A stretch of 64,000 bases of DNA from assembly GCA_036365455.1 (NCBI GenBank), contig JAWQUS010000020.1, forward strand, positions 6,731,001-6,795,000, in the 5' to 3' direction. The notes under the pieces were generated by a model, which was given only the letters and a program-made list of their open reading frames with translations, was not told the origin of the DNA and ran no database searches. Shown here one piece after another: positions 52,680-63,917 of this stretch; positions within the stretch are counted from its first letter, which is position 1; each line of letters begins with the position of its first letter. Source of the DNA: Macrosoma leucophasiata. Its lineage: Eukaryota > Arthropoda > Insecta > Lepidoptera > Hedylidae. The translations under genes and the position numbers were made by a program.

Positions 52680-52880
52680 AAAAAAACTCACAGCTTCACA
52701 TTAGGTATTATATAAAGCTGTATCGTAGATGCCGTTGTACACATACAACATATACACAAACACCCAGACCCGAAACACATATCTGTAGTCCATACAAGTA
52801 TTTGTTCCGGTGCGGGGATGGAACCCGCGACCCTGCGAATCAAACGGTGATTTCGGACCGCTGGACTAACCGGGTCGTCG
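52680..52880 (-). repeat. T1 tRNA-SINE
   Basis: Complement: CGACGACCCGGTTAGTCCAG CGG, GGGTCGCGGGTTCCATCCCC (box B with one change), GGGTCTGGGTGTTTGTGTA, AGTTTTTTTTT at the 3' side. The ATTT tail is absent. Confidence 0.9.
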
Positions 52881-53504
52881 GGTAATTAATTTATAATTTA
52901 CCCAATTTGTGGTCACAGACAGCCTACTACCAGTAAAACTTCGACTCGACCTAGTAGGTAAGTGTTAGATAATCTATTAATCGCTTACAAAACCCACATT
53001 ACTCACTGTCCAACAAAATCTTTATTACTTCACAAAATTATATTAATTTCTGGCCATAAATCATATTTATATTACGTTAGTCATCTTAATCACTGATTAT
53101 CAAATAAGATCGCCCACAAGAGTTCTCCATACACGGTAATTTAGGTACATTACAGATCTAGGACCTGATTTTCGTATATGTTTTAGGTATTAGCTGTGCC
53201 TCGCAATTCGCACGGCTTAATCATAACTTCACACCAAAAGCCAAAAAGGCCTTCTAATTTTGGGGAATATAAGCTTGAAAAGAGATTTAAGCAAGTCAAA
53301 TGCGAGTCGGACTCGCACACGAAGAGTCCCATGCGATTATTTTTTTTAAAAACAACAAAAATTTATAGTGTGTTGTAGATGTAAGTATATTCCCTTTAGG
53401 TTTTCTTAATAACGAATGTTTTAAGGTACCTACCTACACATCTCTTTTAACTCTACATACACCTTCGGGGAATAAATAGGCGTAAAACTATGTTTCGTCT
53501 ATTT
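52881..53504. other. Unassigned, with T2 tail scrap
   Basis: 53450-53490 (CTACATACACCTTCGGGGAA TAAATAGGCGTAAAACT) resembles the T2 3' end. The rest is unassigned. Confidence 0.4.
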
Positions 53505-53720
53505 ACTGGTGGTAGTGCTCCAGTGACGGAGCTCGCTGGCGTAGGCACCACCGCATTACCTAATATACTTGGCGCTAAATGGTAGTGTTCAGCACTGTCG
53601 TGTTCCGGTCAGGTGGTAATGACTTCTGGTCATTGTGTGGGTGTCTACAGGCTGCAGTCATCACTTAACATCAAAGTGAACTACACGCTTGTTTGCCACT
53701 TTTATTACATAAAAAAAAAC
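53505..53720 (+). repeat. S290 A copy with internal deletion
   Basis: ACTGGTGGTAGTGCTCCAGT GACGGAGC ... GGTCAGGTGGTAATGACTTC TGGTCATTGTGTGGG ... TTTGCCACTTTTATTACATA AAAAAAA. About 80 central bases are missing; both ends intact. Confidence 0.94.
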
Positions 53721-54944
53721 GTGGTAATTTTATGGGATCATTTTATTCATCATTATGAACAACTTTTTTATCTCAAAATATTAACACACATTGAGACACC
53801 TTTTTAAAAATATTTTTTTAATCATATCGAATTGATATTGCACACATATCTATATCCACTGATAATAGAGCTTAAGGCATTCAATGGATCCGTTGACCCC
53901 AGAATAGTAATGAAGCTGAGTCATAACTTTATCAAATTTTATACCCGCAGCTATCCATGATGGCGTTCTTGATACTTAAAAATCTAACACTTTTCAAAAC
54001 GACTATATTAAAAAAAACTACTATAGTAAGACGTGTCTACTTTTATTTTTAATTATGACTTTTTTTCTTTTAGTAAAATAGTATTTTATTTGGTTTTTAC
54101 CAAATTCCTTAAAGCCAAGTTATGAGTAGCTATATCAAGTGGAAAAAGTGTCAATTCTATAACCATTACACTAACATCTTCGAAAGTAATATCTTCGAAA
54201 GTCTATATCTAAAGTATCTATATATATACTTTAGACTATAGACTTACATATATATATATTTCTAAAAAGTATCTAAAGCCTTTTTTCATATACATACAAT
54301 GTTTACTTAAAGGGAACTTCAAGGCACAAAACAAGCTAAATACCCGACCCGACCCGCATGGGTCACCCTTAAGCAGTTGCGCTAACTTTTTGCTTATGCT
54401 GGAGCGCCTTCTGCGCTCGCCGATTGCCCGATGAAGTAGACTAGTGCCGTCTCGAGACAAGCCGCCTAAACAAAGCCCGACCTAAGAAAAACAATCTAAA
54501 TAGTCTCATTATTTTAATAAAATAACGTAGGTACTGCTGATTTAATATTCGACAATCATTTAGGTACAGTAAATGTTGCTACTAATTATGCTAAATAGGT
54601 ATGTATATGACTTTATTTCCAAATCCTCATAGGCAAGAAACCATCAAAACTGCCATCATAGTGTGCCATTACTATAGTAGATGCATTGCACAAAACGGCG
54701 TAGGCGGGCGGATGGTTCATACTGGTTCGCTATTTTCATTTGCAATCTAAATTATAAATTGATTTCTGTCAAAAGTAATACTTATTTGAAAAGGCTTTTA
54801 AAGAGTCAAACTATATCGGATGCCATTTTGACCTTTTAATTATTTAAATATTGTGAAAGCGAAACTCGAGAATTTGCTAAGAAGTTTTATTATTTTGGGC
54901 GGAAGATAAATTTTGTTCGTGAAGTTTTATTTTATTACCACAGA
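53721..54944. other. 1.2 kb unassigned
   Basis: AT-rich, with short TATATA runs at 54220-54260. No element or credible exon. Confidence 0.45.
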
Positions 54945-54957
54945 CATATATAAAATA

Positions 54958-55887
54958 TTGAAATAAAACTATTTTTACGGATTTATCTCGCGTATATTAA
55001 ACTAAAATGATTTTTAAAATCAACCCGACGTTTCGGTCGCTTTTCAGCTTCCGTGGTCCCGGGCAGACCGAGGTGACATTTGTCTGACAGAAGTTTGAAA
55101 AAATTATATGTAGCTACCTCCATTGATTTCGTAAACGCCTTGCGTAGCGTTCAGGATTAACACAATAATTACTTATGGTATCTTGAGGTTTTGCAGCCTG
55201 CTGCGGCTGGGATTTAATCTTGCTAAGTATGGGATCCCATGATGTTGATAATCGCCATCCATCTTCTCTATTGAAATTTGGGTGTTTTTTAATTTCAATA
55301 GCCTCGCGTACCATTCGTGGAATGGGTTTGTGTTCTCTAGCGAGTATTTGAATTTTATCAAACCGGATGTAATGGTTCGGCTTATCCGCTATGTGTTCAC
55401 AGACTGCAGACCTCCCTGTTCTTCGGTTTTTGACATCAGCAATGTGCTCTTTAACGCGGGTGGATACAGCTCTAGTAGAACGACAACCAGCTATACTACC
55501 TTACGTTAAGGGTATCACAGATAAAATCAGCAACATTTTAAAAAAGAATTCCATTAAAACAGTTTTCAAACCATATAAAAAGATTCATCAGTATTTAAGA
55601 CCCATTAAAAGTAATATTCCATTACAAAATTCTGGCATTTATAAATTAGATTGTGATTGTGGACTCTCATATATTGGTCAAACGAAGAGAGCTGTATCCA
55701 CCCGCGTTAAAGAGCACATTGCTGATGTCAAAAACCGAAGAACAGGGAGGTCTGCAGTCTGTGAACACATAGCGGATAAGCCGAACCATTACATCCGGTT
55801 TGATAAAATTCAAATACTAACTAGAGATAAATCCGTAAAAATAGTTTTATTTCAATGAGTGTAGCTCGCGAAAACCTAAGAACATAT
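54958..55887. pseudogene. Penelope-like element, GIY-YIG fold-back copy
   Basis: Plus-strand 55500-55828 encodes a GIY-YIG endonuclease segment: [20 protein letters not shown], then [17 protein letters not shown] and a conserved [20 protein letters not shown]. Minus-strand 55472-55111 encodes the overlapping end plus the true C-terminus: VREAIEIKKHPNFNREDGWR, LSTSWDPILSKIK, ending RRLRNQW stop. The two halves share a perfect ~130-bp inverted overlap (about 55342-55472 with 55690-55820). The reverse transcriptase is absent. Ends TTGAAATAAAAC and CCTAAGAACATAT equal those at 51264-51508. Direct repeats CATATATAAAATATT at 54945-54959 and 55888-55902 mark the insertion (two bases shared with the element end). 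Confidence 0.92.
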
Positions 55888-55902
55888 CATATATAAAATA
55901 TT

Positions 55903-56459
55903 ACAATAAATCAAGGCTGTAGAGGTAGGTGTAACTACTGAAGGGCAACGAATTAATTATTACTTCACAAAATAAAATATACCTACCTACATAATGAAAA
56001 AGAGCACATGATTATCCTAGTAGATTCCGACTGAATTTGAATGGGATTAATTAACATTTGACAAAACAACCAAAACACATTTTGGGTATATTTCTAATTG
56101 GAAAAACATTGTTGTTTTTCCAATTAGAAATATACCCAAAATGTTTCTTTTTCCAAAGAATTCCAGGAAAGGTATTTTTCTATTGTCGAAACAAAAGAAA
56201 TACAAGATCAAGATTTATTGGTTGTTATTCTCAGGAAAATGATTTTGAGGGAAAATCTTTCTGCTGTGAGAAAACCACCTTTATAACTTAACCTTATAGA
56301 TTATAATCTACTCAAATTATTTAAAAAATCCAATTGGGTTCCAGTCAGTTTCTTTCATATTGTTGTCATCGGCTGCTTCAGGGATTAATATTAGAACCAC
56401 GTTCATTTTAGGTAAGCATTTAAATGAAATAGTTCCTACAAATGACAGGTCCGGGTAAA

Positions 56460-56461
<2 letters not shown>
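55903..56461. other. Unassigned, with perfect 31-bp-arm palindrome
   Basis: 56078-56108 is the exact reverse complement of 56113-56143 (CATTTTGGGTATATTTCTAA ... with a 4-base loop). The surrounding sequence is not a recognised element. Confidence 0.7.
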
Positions 56462-56496
<35 letters not shown>

Positions 56497-56770
56497 AATA
56501 AAAGTGGCAAACAAGCATGCAGTTCACATTGATGTTAAGTGATGACTGCAGCCTATAGACACCCACACAATGACCAGAGGTCAAAATGCAGATGCGCTGC
56601 CACTCCTGAGGCATTAGGTGATATGCCTCTGTGCCTGAAATTACAGGGCCGTACATTACCACCTGACCGGAACACGATAGTGCTGAACACTACCATTTAG
56701 CGGCAAGTATATTAGGTAATGCGGTGGTGCCTACGCCCGCGAGCTCCGTCACTGGAACTCTACCACCAGT
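56462..56770 (-). repeat. S290 A copy with 31-T tract
   Basis: T31 then ATGTAATAAAAGTGGCAAAC ... CCTGAAATTACAGGGCC ... TACCACCAGT. The longest homopolymer tail in the family here, consistent with a young retroposon tail. Confidence 0.96.
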
Positions 56771-56775
56771 AAGTT

Positions 56776-56900
56776 TAAGGAAACGGCGTGTATGTATGAA
56801 AAGACTGATGAATATAGAAGAGCAGGGAAAGTTTGCAAATACAGAGTTTGACAGTTCACTCTTTCTGCCTACCCAATAAGGCTGAAGATACATACATACA
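56776..56900 (+). pseudogene. LINE 3' end (11-kb family), decayed
   Basis: GGAAACGGCGTGTATGTATG AAAAGACTGATGAATATAG ... TCTGCCTACCCAATAAGGCT GAAGATACATACATACA. Parallel to the 23655 copy; immediately follows the S290 copy. Confidence 0.72.
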
Positions 56901-57415
56901 AAATCAACCCACCTATTAATCCATATTTTTGTTCATTCACAAATCATTATTGCATATACTTTCCTATCGTAAGCATGCAAATTCAACTGACAATGAGCCC
57001 ATTTGTGCATTACTACAAACTTATGCCTAACGTAATCATTACATATCGCATCCTTATTCCATAATGTTAAGGTTCAAAATATGTTTTATGTAAGTAAACA
57101 GAAGATGGATGAAATATTCATATTATAATGCAAATGTGAGTACGAAGCACAGACGGACAGACTGAGAACAATGATGGGTGTGGGTGGAATTAACTCATTA
57201 CAGTTAACAGCGGCTGGACGAATGCCTTGACCGATATTCTGTTTATCCATAAAGGTTGTGGGAATGAATCCTTAAGAATTTGTGTATGGGTAAGGCTATC
57301 TAATATCTTTTAAATACCAGTAGAGATGATGCGATTTCATGAAAACGAAAGTTTACGAAATTCATTCTCCCTTTATACAAGATATAGCAAAATAAGCTAG
57401 ATCGTGTACACTTTC
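56901..57415. other. No recognisable feature
   Basis: Unassigned spacer. Confidence 0.45.
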
Positions 57416-57455
<40 letters not shown>

Positions 57456-58209
57456 ATTTTTATTTATTAGGAAGACTATCGATTATTACAATTAGAGCGT
57501 AGATACAATATAAGAAACGGAAGAATCATTTATAAGTCTCCACTAATAGAAAAAAAGTAGATAGCGAAAGACATTAGCAACATTCAAAAGACATTCTAGA
57601 GAACGGTTCTAGCTAACAAACAAATCATATCACAAAGCGAAATGGTGTGAATATACACTAATGCTTAACAAGTGTGTCAGTTAAACAAGTAAAAAAAAAG
57701 TATTTGTAATATAACAAAAAAAACGAATAAAGCAGTATAAGTACATACTACATCTACGCATACTTATAAATATATAAACATATGCTTATCATTCACATTG
57801 AAGAAAAAAAACAAGTAAAGAAATCACGAGTCGACAAGTGAAATTAACTCTGTCTATCTGTATTTCTGTCGGTCTGTTACACTCACCACGACGTTATCCA
57901 CCGCTGACACGATTCTGGTCAAAGCCAACAAAGAGAACAGTATGAATCCTGAGGTTGAATACTATCTAAATAATTTTTTTTCTTATTATATTTGTTAAAG
58001 AAAGTATCACTTAATCTTTTTTTGATTGAAGGTACACTGGAGAAAAATAGGTCCAGGTCGAACTCCTGATCCGTACGTTTGCATAAGGCATTGAAGAGCT
58101 GACATGAACGATAGATAAAACTATTCTGGCGATAATTAGTGGTTACCGATGGAAGAGAAAGTAGCGGGCTACTACGATAAGTTATAATGGGGGTGTAAAG
58201 AGAAAATTT
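57416..58209 (-). mobile_element. Probable 3' UTR and tail of the CR1/Jockey-type LINE
   Basis: Lies directly downstream of the LINE stop on the minus strand. It ends in CTAATAAATAAAAATAAAAT followed by a (TA)n run (57419-57451), which would be the natural tail. No other element is visible in it; that it belongs to the LINE is inferred from position. Confidence 0.55.
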
Positions 58210-60735
58210 ACCTTATAAATCCGGGCAATCTATGGAGACCATAATTTTCTTTAAAAAGATGATATCGGAAATGTCTCGTCTATTTTTTAGAGGAAGAAAG
58301 TGATGCTTGGCACAGGAAGTATTGTAATCCGTCTTTTTAAGCTGAGCTCTAAAACTAAGAAATCGGATAAATTTACGCTGTATTCGTTCTAACCGCTCAG
58401 AGTAAACGGTATACTTCAGGTTCCAAATTTGAGATGCATATTCTAAATGACATCGCACACATGTACTATAATTAATTTTAATCGTTTTAACCTGTTTAAA
58501 TTCCTTAGAGGATCTCATTATGAATCCTAGAGACCTAGAAGCTTTACTGACTATAGTAGAGACGTGTTTATCAAAAATTAGTTTAGAGTCGTGTACAACT
58601 CCCAAGTCTTTCATCTCTGACACTCTTTCAAGAACTAGATTTTTTAATTTGTAATTAAAGCAAATAGGATTCTGTTTCCGCGAAAAAGACATAACTGAAC
58701 ACTTATTAACATTAAGGTCTAGTTTGTTAATAACACAATAGTTATCAAGTCTAGCCAGGTCTGTTGTTAGGCCAGGGCATCATCAGTATTTATAACACAT
58801 TTAAAAATTTTCATGTCATCAGCAAAACTGAGTAGTAAAGAGTTCTCAAAACAGGTATCTATATCTGATATGAAAATTAAAAATATTAAAGGACCCAACA
58901 AAGATCCTTGTGGTACACCGCTTGGAACACACATCCATTCAGACTTTTAATTATTGAGAACAACGACTTGGGAGCGATTATTAATGTAAGAAGTAAACCA
59001 TCTCAATAAGTCCCCTCTTATACCAGACAGCTCAAGCTTAGAGATTAATAAATGATGGTCTATTCTATGAAATGCTTTACTATAGTCTGTATATACTACG
59101 TCGGCCTGCGATCCCCGGTCCATTGACTCAGAAATGAAATCATTCAAAAGATTTAAGTTGCTGACTGTAGATCTGCCTTTGAGGAAGCCATGCTGAGACG
59201 ATGGAATCGATGTCTTAATTGCTGGATACAACTGATTGTAAATGATTTTTTCAAGTACTTTTGCAGTGATACATAGTTTAGAAATAGGTCTATAATTGGT
59301 CACTTCATTTTTTGAACCTTTTTTATGAATAAAAAAAATTGTTGGCATGTATCCTTCATTAATAGATCTGTTGAAGAGAATATATAAGGGAATTGATAAC
59401 TCATCTGCACTATTAGCAAGTAGTATAGCAGGCACCGAATCAGGGCCCTCCGACTTTGTTCTATCCAGTCTACACAATTCCGATTTTATTGAGGACACTG
59501 AAAATTCAATAGCCGTAATGTTTGCGTCACTCAAACTAAAGTGATGGTTAGAATATTGAGTAGTAGAGACTGAAGTAGATGACGCAGAGTGAGGATCTAA
59601 AAAACTAGAACTAAAATAATTTGCTAACATGTCACAGATCTCTTCTCCACAATTCGAGTTATTGTTTTTATATGTCATCGTATTGGGTAAAGAATTAGAC
59701 TTAGAGATTGATTTAAAATATGACCAATAATATTTTGGAAAAAAATACTTATATCTTTCTTTAAGTACCTTAATAAGTGCAGATGAATACCAAGGAGGGT
59801 ATGAACCTGATCGTATATAGTTAGTTGGAACATGCTCAGAGCGTATTTTTTTAAAAGTATCATAGAAATAATCCACTGCTACATCCGGATCCTTGTGAGA
59901 TAAGATAGTTTTCCAGTCGATTGTTGATAGATCTCTGTTGAAAGCGTCAAAATCCGCTTTCACATAGCAGAATTTAATGCAAGCTGCTGATTTTAGGGGT
60001 AGCTGACATTGCATGTCCACCATTATGATCAAAGAATTATGGTGAAGATCAATTGGTACTAAAGAGTCCGAAGTATTACTGACTGTAACATCATTATTCG
60101 ATAAAACAAGATCTAGAAGCCTACCATACTGGTTAATAACGTGATTGTATTGATGCAGGTTCACCACGTTGAGTTCGTCGATAAAATTGCACTCATTGAG
60201 ACCAGTAGCATTTAAAGCTTTTAAATAAGTATTACCATCGTCAAAAGTAAGATTCCACTGGATTGTACTCATGTTAAAGTCACCAACTACCAAGTATGTA
60301 TCATCCGGGTTCGAAGTCATAATATCGCGAAGCTTTGTTAAGAAATTTGTTAATTGCTGCGCAAAACTAAGACCCATATTATGACTGCATAAGTAGATAA
60401 CACAAATGTGCAGTTTGTTCTTACCTATGGAAATGGTAATCCATAAGTCCTCCGCAGTGGAAGTCCAATCCAGCTGAGGACAGACACCTAATTCCTTACG
60501 AACTGCTAAAAGTACACCGCCACCCATCGACTGGCCAGTAACGTTGTACTCACGGTCATGACGATAAACTATATACCTATCATCGAATAACTCATACTCA
60601 GAGAGCCCATCAACGAACCATGTTTCTGTTAATGCAATCACGCTATAGTTATTCAGAAGTACATTACGACGAAAAGTAGATGTTTTCGTCCGTAAACCAC
60701 GGGCATTCTGGTAGTAACAAGTTAGCTCCGTAAAC
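58210..60735 (-). pseudogene. CR1/Jockey-type LINE ORF2 (AP endonuclease and RT)
   Basis: Minus-strand coding starts near CYYQNARGLRTKTS (60715), the usual opening of the AP-endonuclease domain. In the 564-codon frame 60641-58947: ALTETWF (catalytic Glu), VVGDFNMS at ~118-125, LLDLVLSNND at ~175-184 and DLHHNSLI at ~198-205. RT follows: HKKGSKNEVTNYRPIS (motif 1/2) and VVYTDYSKAFHRIDHH (motif A). A TAA at 58949 interrupts it; past the stop the same frame gives VPSGVPQGSLLGPLIF (motif B) and SFADDMKIF (motif C). A frameshift near 58780 leads to the C-terminal frame 58692-58213 (KDLGVVHDSKLIFDKHVS, ASRSLGFIMRSSKEF, CRHLEYASQIWN). Overall a nearly complete ORF2 with one stop and one frameshift, plus probable small deletions in the linker. 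No ORF1 is visible upstream. Confidence 0.93.
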
Positions 60736-61180
60736 AGCTATTCAACAACAGCGTAACATAAAACGAATTATTCCCGTGCTTCTTATCACGGGCTAACATA
60801 ACGTTATAATAATAAGTGGATAGACAATGGTAACAACACACCGCAACTTCACTTCGATATAGGTAATATACTTGGTCATTTTAGCATAATCCGGAAAAAG
60901 GGAAAATAAATAATGTTAGTAAAGTATTTAAAAGCTACAAAATTAATTAAAATTAAATCATTTTCGCCAATTCTTAATGTGGCGATATTGCTGATCTTAA
61001 AGTATATTTTATATTGCACTGGAATATCTCTACTCTAAGATGGCCATACACCTCGGCTCGCTATAATATAAACGGATAAACTTATAGTCGCCTTATAGTC
61101 GCACGTTTAATCCTTGCCCGAAATCAAAGTTTTCTTTTTAATATTTCCTTTAACTTTTAACGTTTGGTCTCATAAAAAAA
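60736..61180. other. No recognisable feature
   Basis: Possible 5' UTR of the LINE for an unknown distance, then unassigned AT-rich sequence. Confidence 0.4.
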
Positions 61181-61490
61181 CGTAACTTCACGGCTGTAAT
61201 CCCCCAAGGGGTAGGCAGAGGTAAATGCATGCATTCAAGCATACATGCAAACACCCACGATTCGCCGGATACGTTTTTGGCCCATGTAACAGGTGGCGAG
61301 CCTGTTGCCATCTCCGGACACATTACCAAACTCCGAGGTTCTGGGAAACTTCTAGAAAATGGAAAAATACCAATAGAACCAGAGATAAAGCATTTTCAAC
61401 CGTTACCTCTGATAGCCCCCGACCCGGGAATCGAACCCAGGACCTCCAGCGTAGTAGAAGTGGCCTGCTACTATTAGGCTACTGAGGCAC
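61181..61490 (-). repeat. T2 tRNA-SINE, full length
   Basis: Complement: GTGCCTCAGTAGCCTAATAG TAGC, GTCCTGGGTTCGATTCCCGG (box B intact), CAGAGGTAACGG ... CCTTGGGGGATTACAGCCGT GAAGTTACG. Directly abuts the S290 A copy that follows. Confidence 0.92.
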
Positions 61491-61491
61491 G

Positions 61492-61789
61492 TTTTTTTTT
61501 TTTTTTTTTTTTATGTAATGGGAGTGGTAAACAAGCATGCAGTTCACATTGATGTTAAGTGATGACTGCAGCCTATAGACACCCACACAAAGACCAAGGT
61601 CAAAATGCAGATGCGTTACCACTCCTGAGGCCTAAGGTCTTATGCCTCTGTGCCGGAAATTACAGGGCCGTACATTACCACCTGACCGGAACACGATAGT
61701 GTTGAACACTACCATTTAGCGGCAAGTATATTAGGTAATGCGGTGGTGCCTACGCCCGCGAGCTCCGTCACTGGAGCTCTACCACCAGT
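61492..61789 (-). repeat. S290 A copy, near consensus
   Basis: T21 then ATGTAATGGGAGTGGTAAAC ... GAGCTCCGTCACTGGAGCTC TACCACCAGT. With 29813 it shares GGCCTAAGGTCTTATGCC and GATAGTGTTGAACACTACC, so these two may be a recent sub-lineage. Confidence 0.96.
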
Positions 61790-61834
61790 AAAAAAGAAAA
61801 CGTGTTTGGTCTTATCCGCTCAAATTCTTTGTTT

Positions 61835-61997
61835 TGTAAGGAAGGTGGCAAACCAGCATGCAGCTCACATTGATGTGAAGTAATGACTGCAGCCTATAGG
61901 AATCTACACAAAAACCAGAGGACAAAGTGCAGATGTGTTACAACCCTTGAGACCGCATAGTTGTTATGCCCATGTGATAGTTATTACGGTGTCATAA
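61835..61997 (-). repeat. S290 B copy, head missing
   Basis: GTAAGGAAGGTGGCAAACCA GCATGCAGC ... ACCAGAGGACAAAGTGCAG ... GTGATAGTTATTACGGTGTC AT. Stops mid-family. Confidence 0.88.
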
Positions 61998-62130
61998 TCT
62001 GAATCCGAATGGATTTATTTATTTTATCAATGGGTGGGACCCATAACGTGAAAACTAACTCGAACACACAAGAAAAAAATCTGCATGTTCAGCAAATTCA
62101 ATCACACCAATTAAAAATTAAAGAATATTG

Positions 62131-62276
62131 TAATATTTATTTTTTGCAATAACACATGCGAGTGAATTTTAGAAATTAAAGAAAAAACGGAAAGAAATAT
62201 TTGACTTCGAGCAGGAATCGATCCTGCGACCTCAGGATTACCAGTCCAGCCGCTTTACCACTAAGCTACCGAAGTT
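62131..62276 (-). repeat. T3 tRNA-SINE, best-preserved copy
   Basis: Complement: ACTTCGGTAGCTTAGTGGTA AAGCGGCTGG (box A), GGTCGCAGGATCGATTCCTG C (box B GGATCGATTCC), then GTCAAATATTTCTTTCCG ... ATTCACTCGCATGTGTTATT GC. The cloverleaf-like head resembles a tRNA, but there is no Pol III terminator at the discriminator position and the body recurs elsewhere, so it is a SINE. Confidence 0.85.
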
Positions 62277-63000
62277 GAGTTCAGTGACAAACATAATAAC
62301 ATACATACATATACATACTTGCAGTATATAAATTCATTCCTCAGCGCAAAGCACTTGTAATTGAGTATTATGCTCATGACACGATTACAGGTTGTCGTCA
62401 CATTCAGTGATATGCGATGTGTACCGACGGGACATCCTGATCATGCCGCGTGTCCGCGTCCATGTACACTGCCGGCCACTGCTAACTGGGAACCAAGGAT
62501 CGTGCCGCTATATCTTCACGGTTTCGCAAATATATTTTTTAATACATTTATTGGGCGCATGATATAATTATAGAAATACAGCAAAAATCAGGGGATCAGT
62601 TAAAGGTTCTTACTTATATAAGTAAGTAGATTAAAGTGCAAGAGAAAACAAAAGGGGAACGAAAGAACATGAACATTATCGACAACAATTTAATGTAATA
62701 TGGTGGCAAACAAACATACAGAACATTGATGGAACATTGAAATACTGAAGTCACAATGACAATTCACTGTTGGGAATGATTCAATCTAAATATGAATTGT
62801 ATAGATCGTGTTCAGTAGCCTCTCACATGCAGGCAGGAGCATGTTTTTTTATATAAAAAAATATTATGAACTATCTTTACTTGGATGGTAATAAATACTG
62901 CAGTATAGACATCTATACGAAACCAAAGCCGAAATATTATAATATAATATTCTTGGCCGAATACTCCAATATCATTTAATTTAAGCTTTTATTTTAAGGG
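62277..63000. other. Mostly unassigned, with S290 scraps
   Basis: 62690-62750 (TAATATGGTGGCAAACAAAC ATACAGAACATTGATG) and 62849-62935 (ATACTGCAGTATAGACATCT ATACGAAACCAAAG) are decayed S290 tail pieces. A GC-rich patch at 62410-62520 is unassigned. Confidence 0.5.
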
Positions 63001-63017
63001 AATTTTTAAGTACACGC

Positions 63018-63045
63018 GGACGAAGGCGCTAGCGCAAAAGCTAGT
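63018..63045 (+). mobile_element. Helitron-like 3' terminus
   Basis: GGACGAAGGCGCTAGCGCAA AAGCTAGT: a short GC hairpin (GCGCTAGCGC) followed by CTAGT next to T, the hallmark Helitron 3' end. The 5' end was not located. Confidence 0.6.
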
Positions 63046-63550
63046 TATTTCTATAAATCAGAAAGAGTAAATCTTTCTGATTAGTTATGATTATTATCGA
63101 TTGATATGAATATTAAAATCAAAACCACAAAAAATCTTAAGATTAATATAAATATAATATTGATTGTGCTGCAATTTCTCAGTCCGCACGTGTACAAATA
63201 TAATGGTGCGACCAGTGGCGCGCGGTCTGCCAATTACCCTATTGCCAACAATTGTTGTGCGACACTGTCCAACGTCCTTATCACTAGCGTTATCACTATC
63301 TATGGGCCGCATATCCACTCGCTAACAACCTATTGTTGGTCACATCCCCTCGAAATTGGCAGGTTTTTTCAGGAATATCACGTGAAGGTGCTAATGAGGC
63401 ACTCGTCGTTGGAAAGGCTATTGCAATGACAATTTACTGTTGAGAAAGCTTCAATGTGAGTTGACATTCTACCTCGATAGTTCGCGTGATCATGTGTATC
63501 CATCTGCTTGAAATTTTGAACATAAGTATTTGTTAAATTTGTGTTACAAA
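63046..63550. other. No recognisable feature
   Basis: Overlapping open frames on both strands (63106-63429 plus, 63094-63318 minus) lack motifs; unassigned. Confidence 0.4.
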
Positions 63551-63640
63551 GAATGGAAATAAATATTGACTCTGGGCAAGACTTGCACCTGCGATTACTG
63601 GACCTCAAGCCCAGTTTCTTTAACTATTAAGCCACTGAAG
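63551..63640 (-). repeat. T3 tRNA-SINE remnant
   Basis: Complement: CTTCAGTGGCTTAATAGTTA AAGAAACTGGGC, CCAGTAATCGCAGGTGCAAG TCTTGCCC, AGAGTCAATATTTATTTCC. Head recognisable; box B decayed. Confidence 0.7.
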
Positions 63641-63756
63641 AAGAGAAATTTGATGATCGGGTACGAGCTTAGTAAGTAGTTCGACCGCCAATACCATCTA
63701 ATCTTCACATGGTACACAAAGTATGAGCATAATTTTACCAACAGCTTTTTTTATTT

Positions 63757-63908
63757 AGCCTGGGTTGCACCACGATCTTTGATAAAGTTAAAGTTATTGT
63801 AACATTTTACATCCTTCTCTAACTTTAACAGATTTTTTTAAGTTAGAGAAGGATATGAAATGCTACAATAATTGTCACTTTAACAAATATCTTGATGCAA
63901 CCCAGACT
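63757..63908. mobile_element. Fold-back MITE, 152 bp
   Basis: Arms 63757-63825 and 63840-63908 are inverted copies at about four-fifths identity (AGCCTGGGTTGCA at the left end, TGCAACCCAGACT at the right end; inner CCTTCTCTAACTT perfect). A 14-base spacer separates them. Typical of small snap-back MITEs; superfamily not assigned. Confidence 0.82.
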
Positions 63909-63917
63909 TATTAGTTA

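Noticed and set aside
54958..55887. GIY-YIG protein as a host nuclease gene
   Set aside because: The domain is bounded by Penelope-type ends and target duplications and is folded back on itself; it is a dead mobile-element fragment.
56462..56770. Target duplication AAGTTT around the S290 A copy
   Set aside because: Only six bases and confounded by the T tract; other full-length S290 copies show no duplication, so it was not used as evidence.
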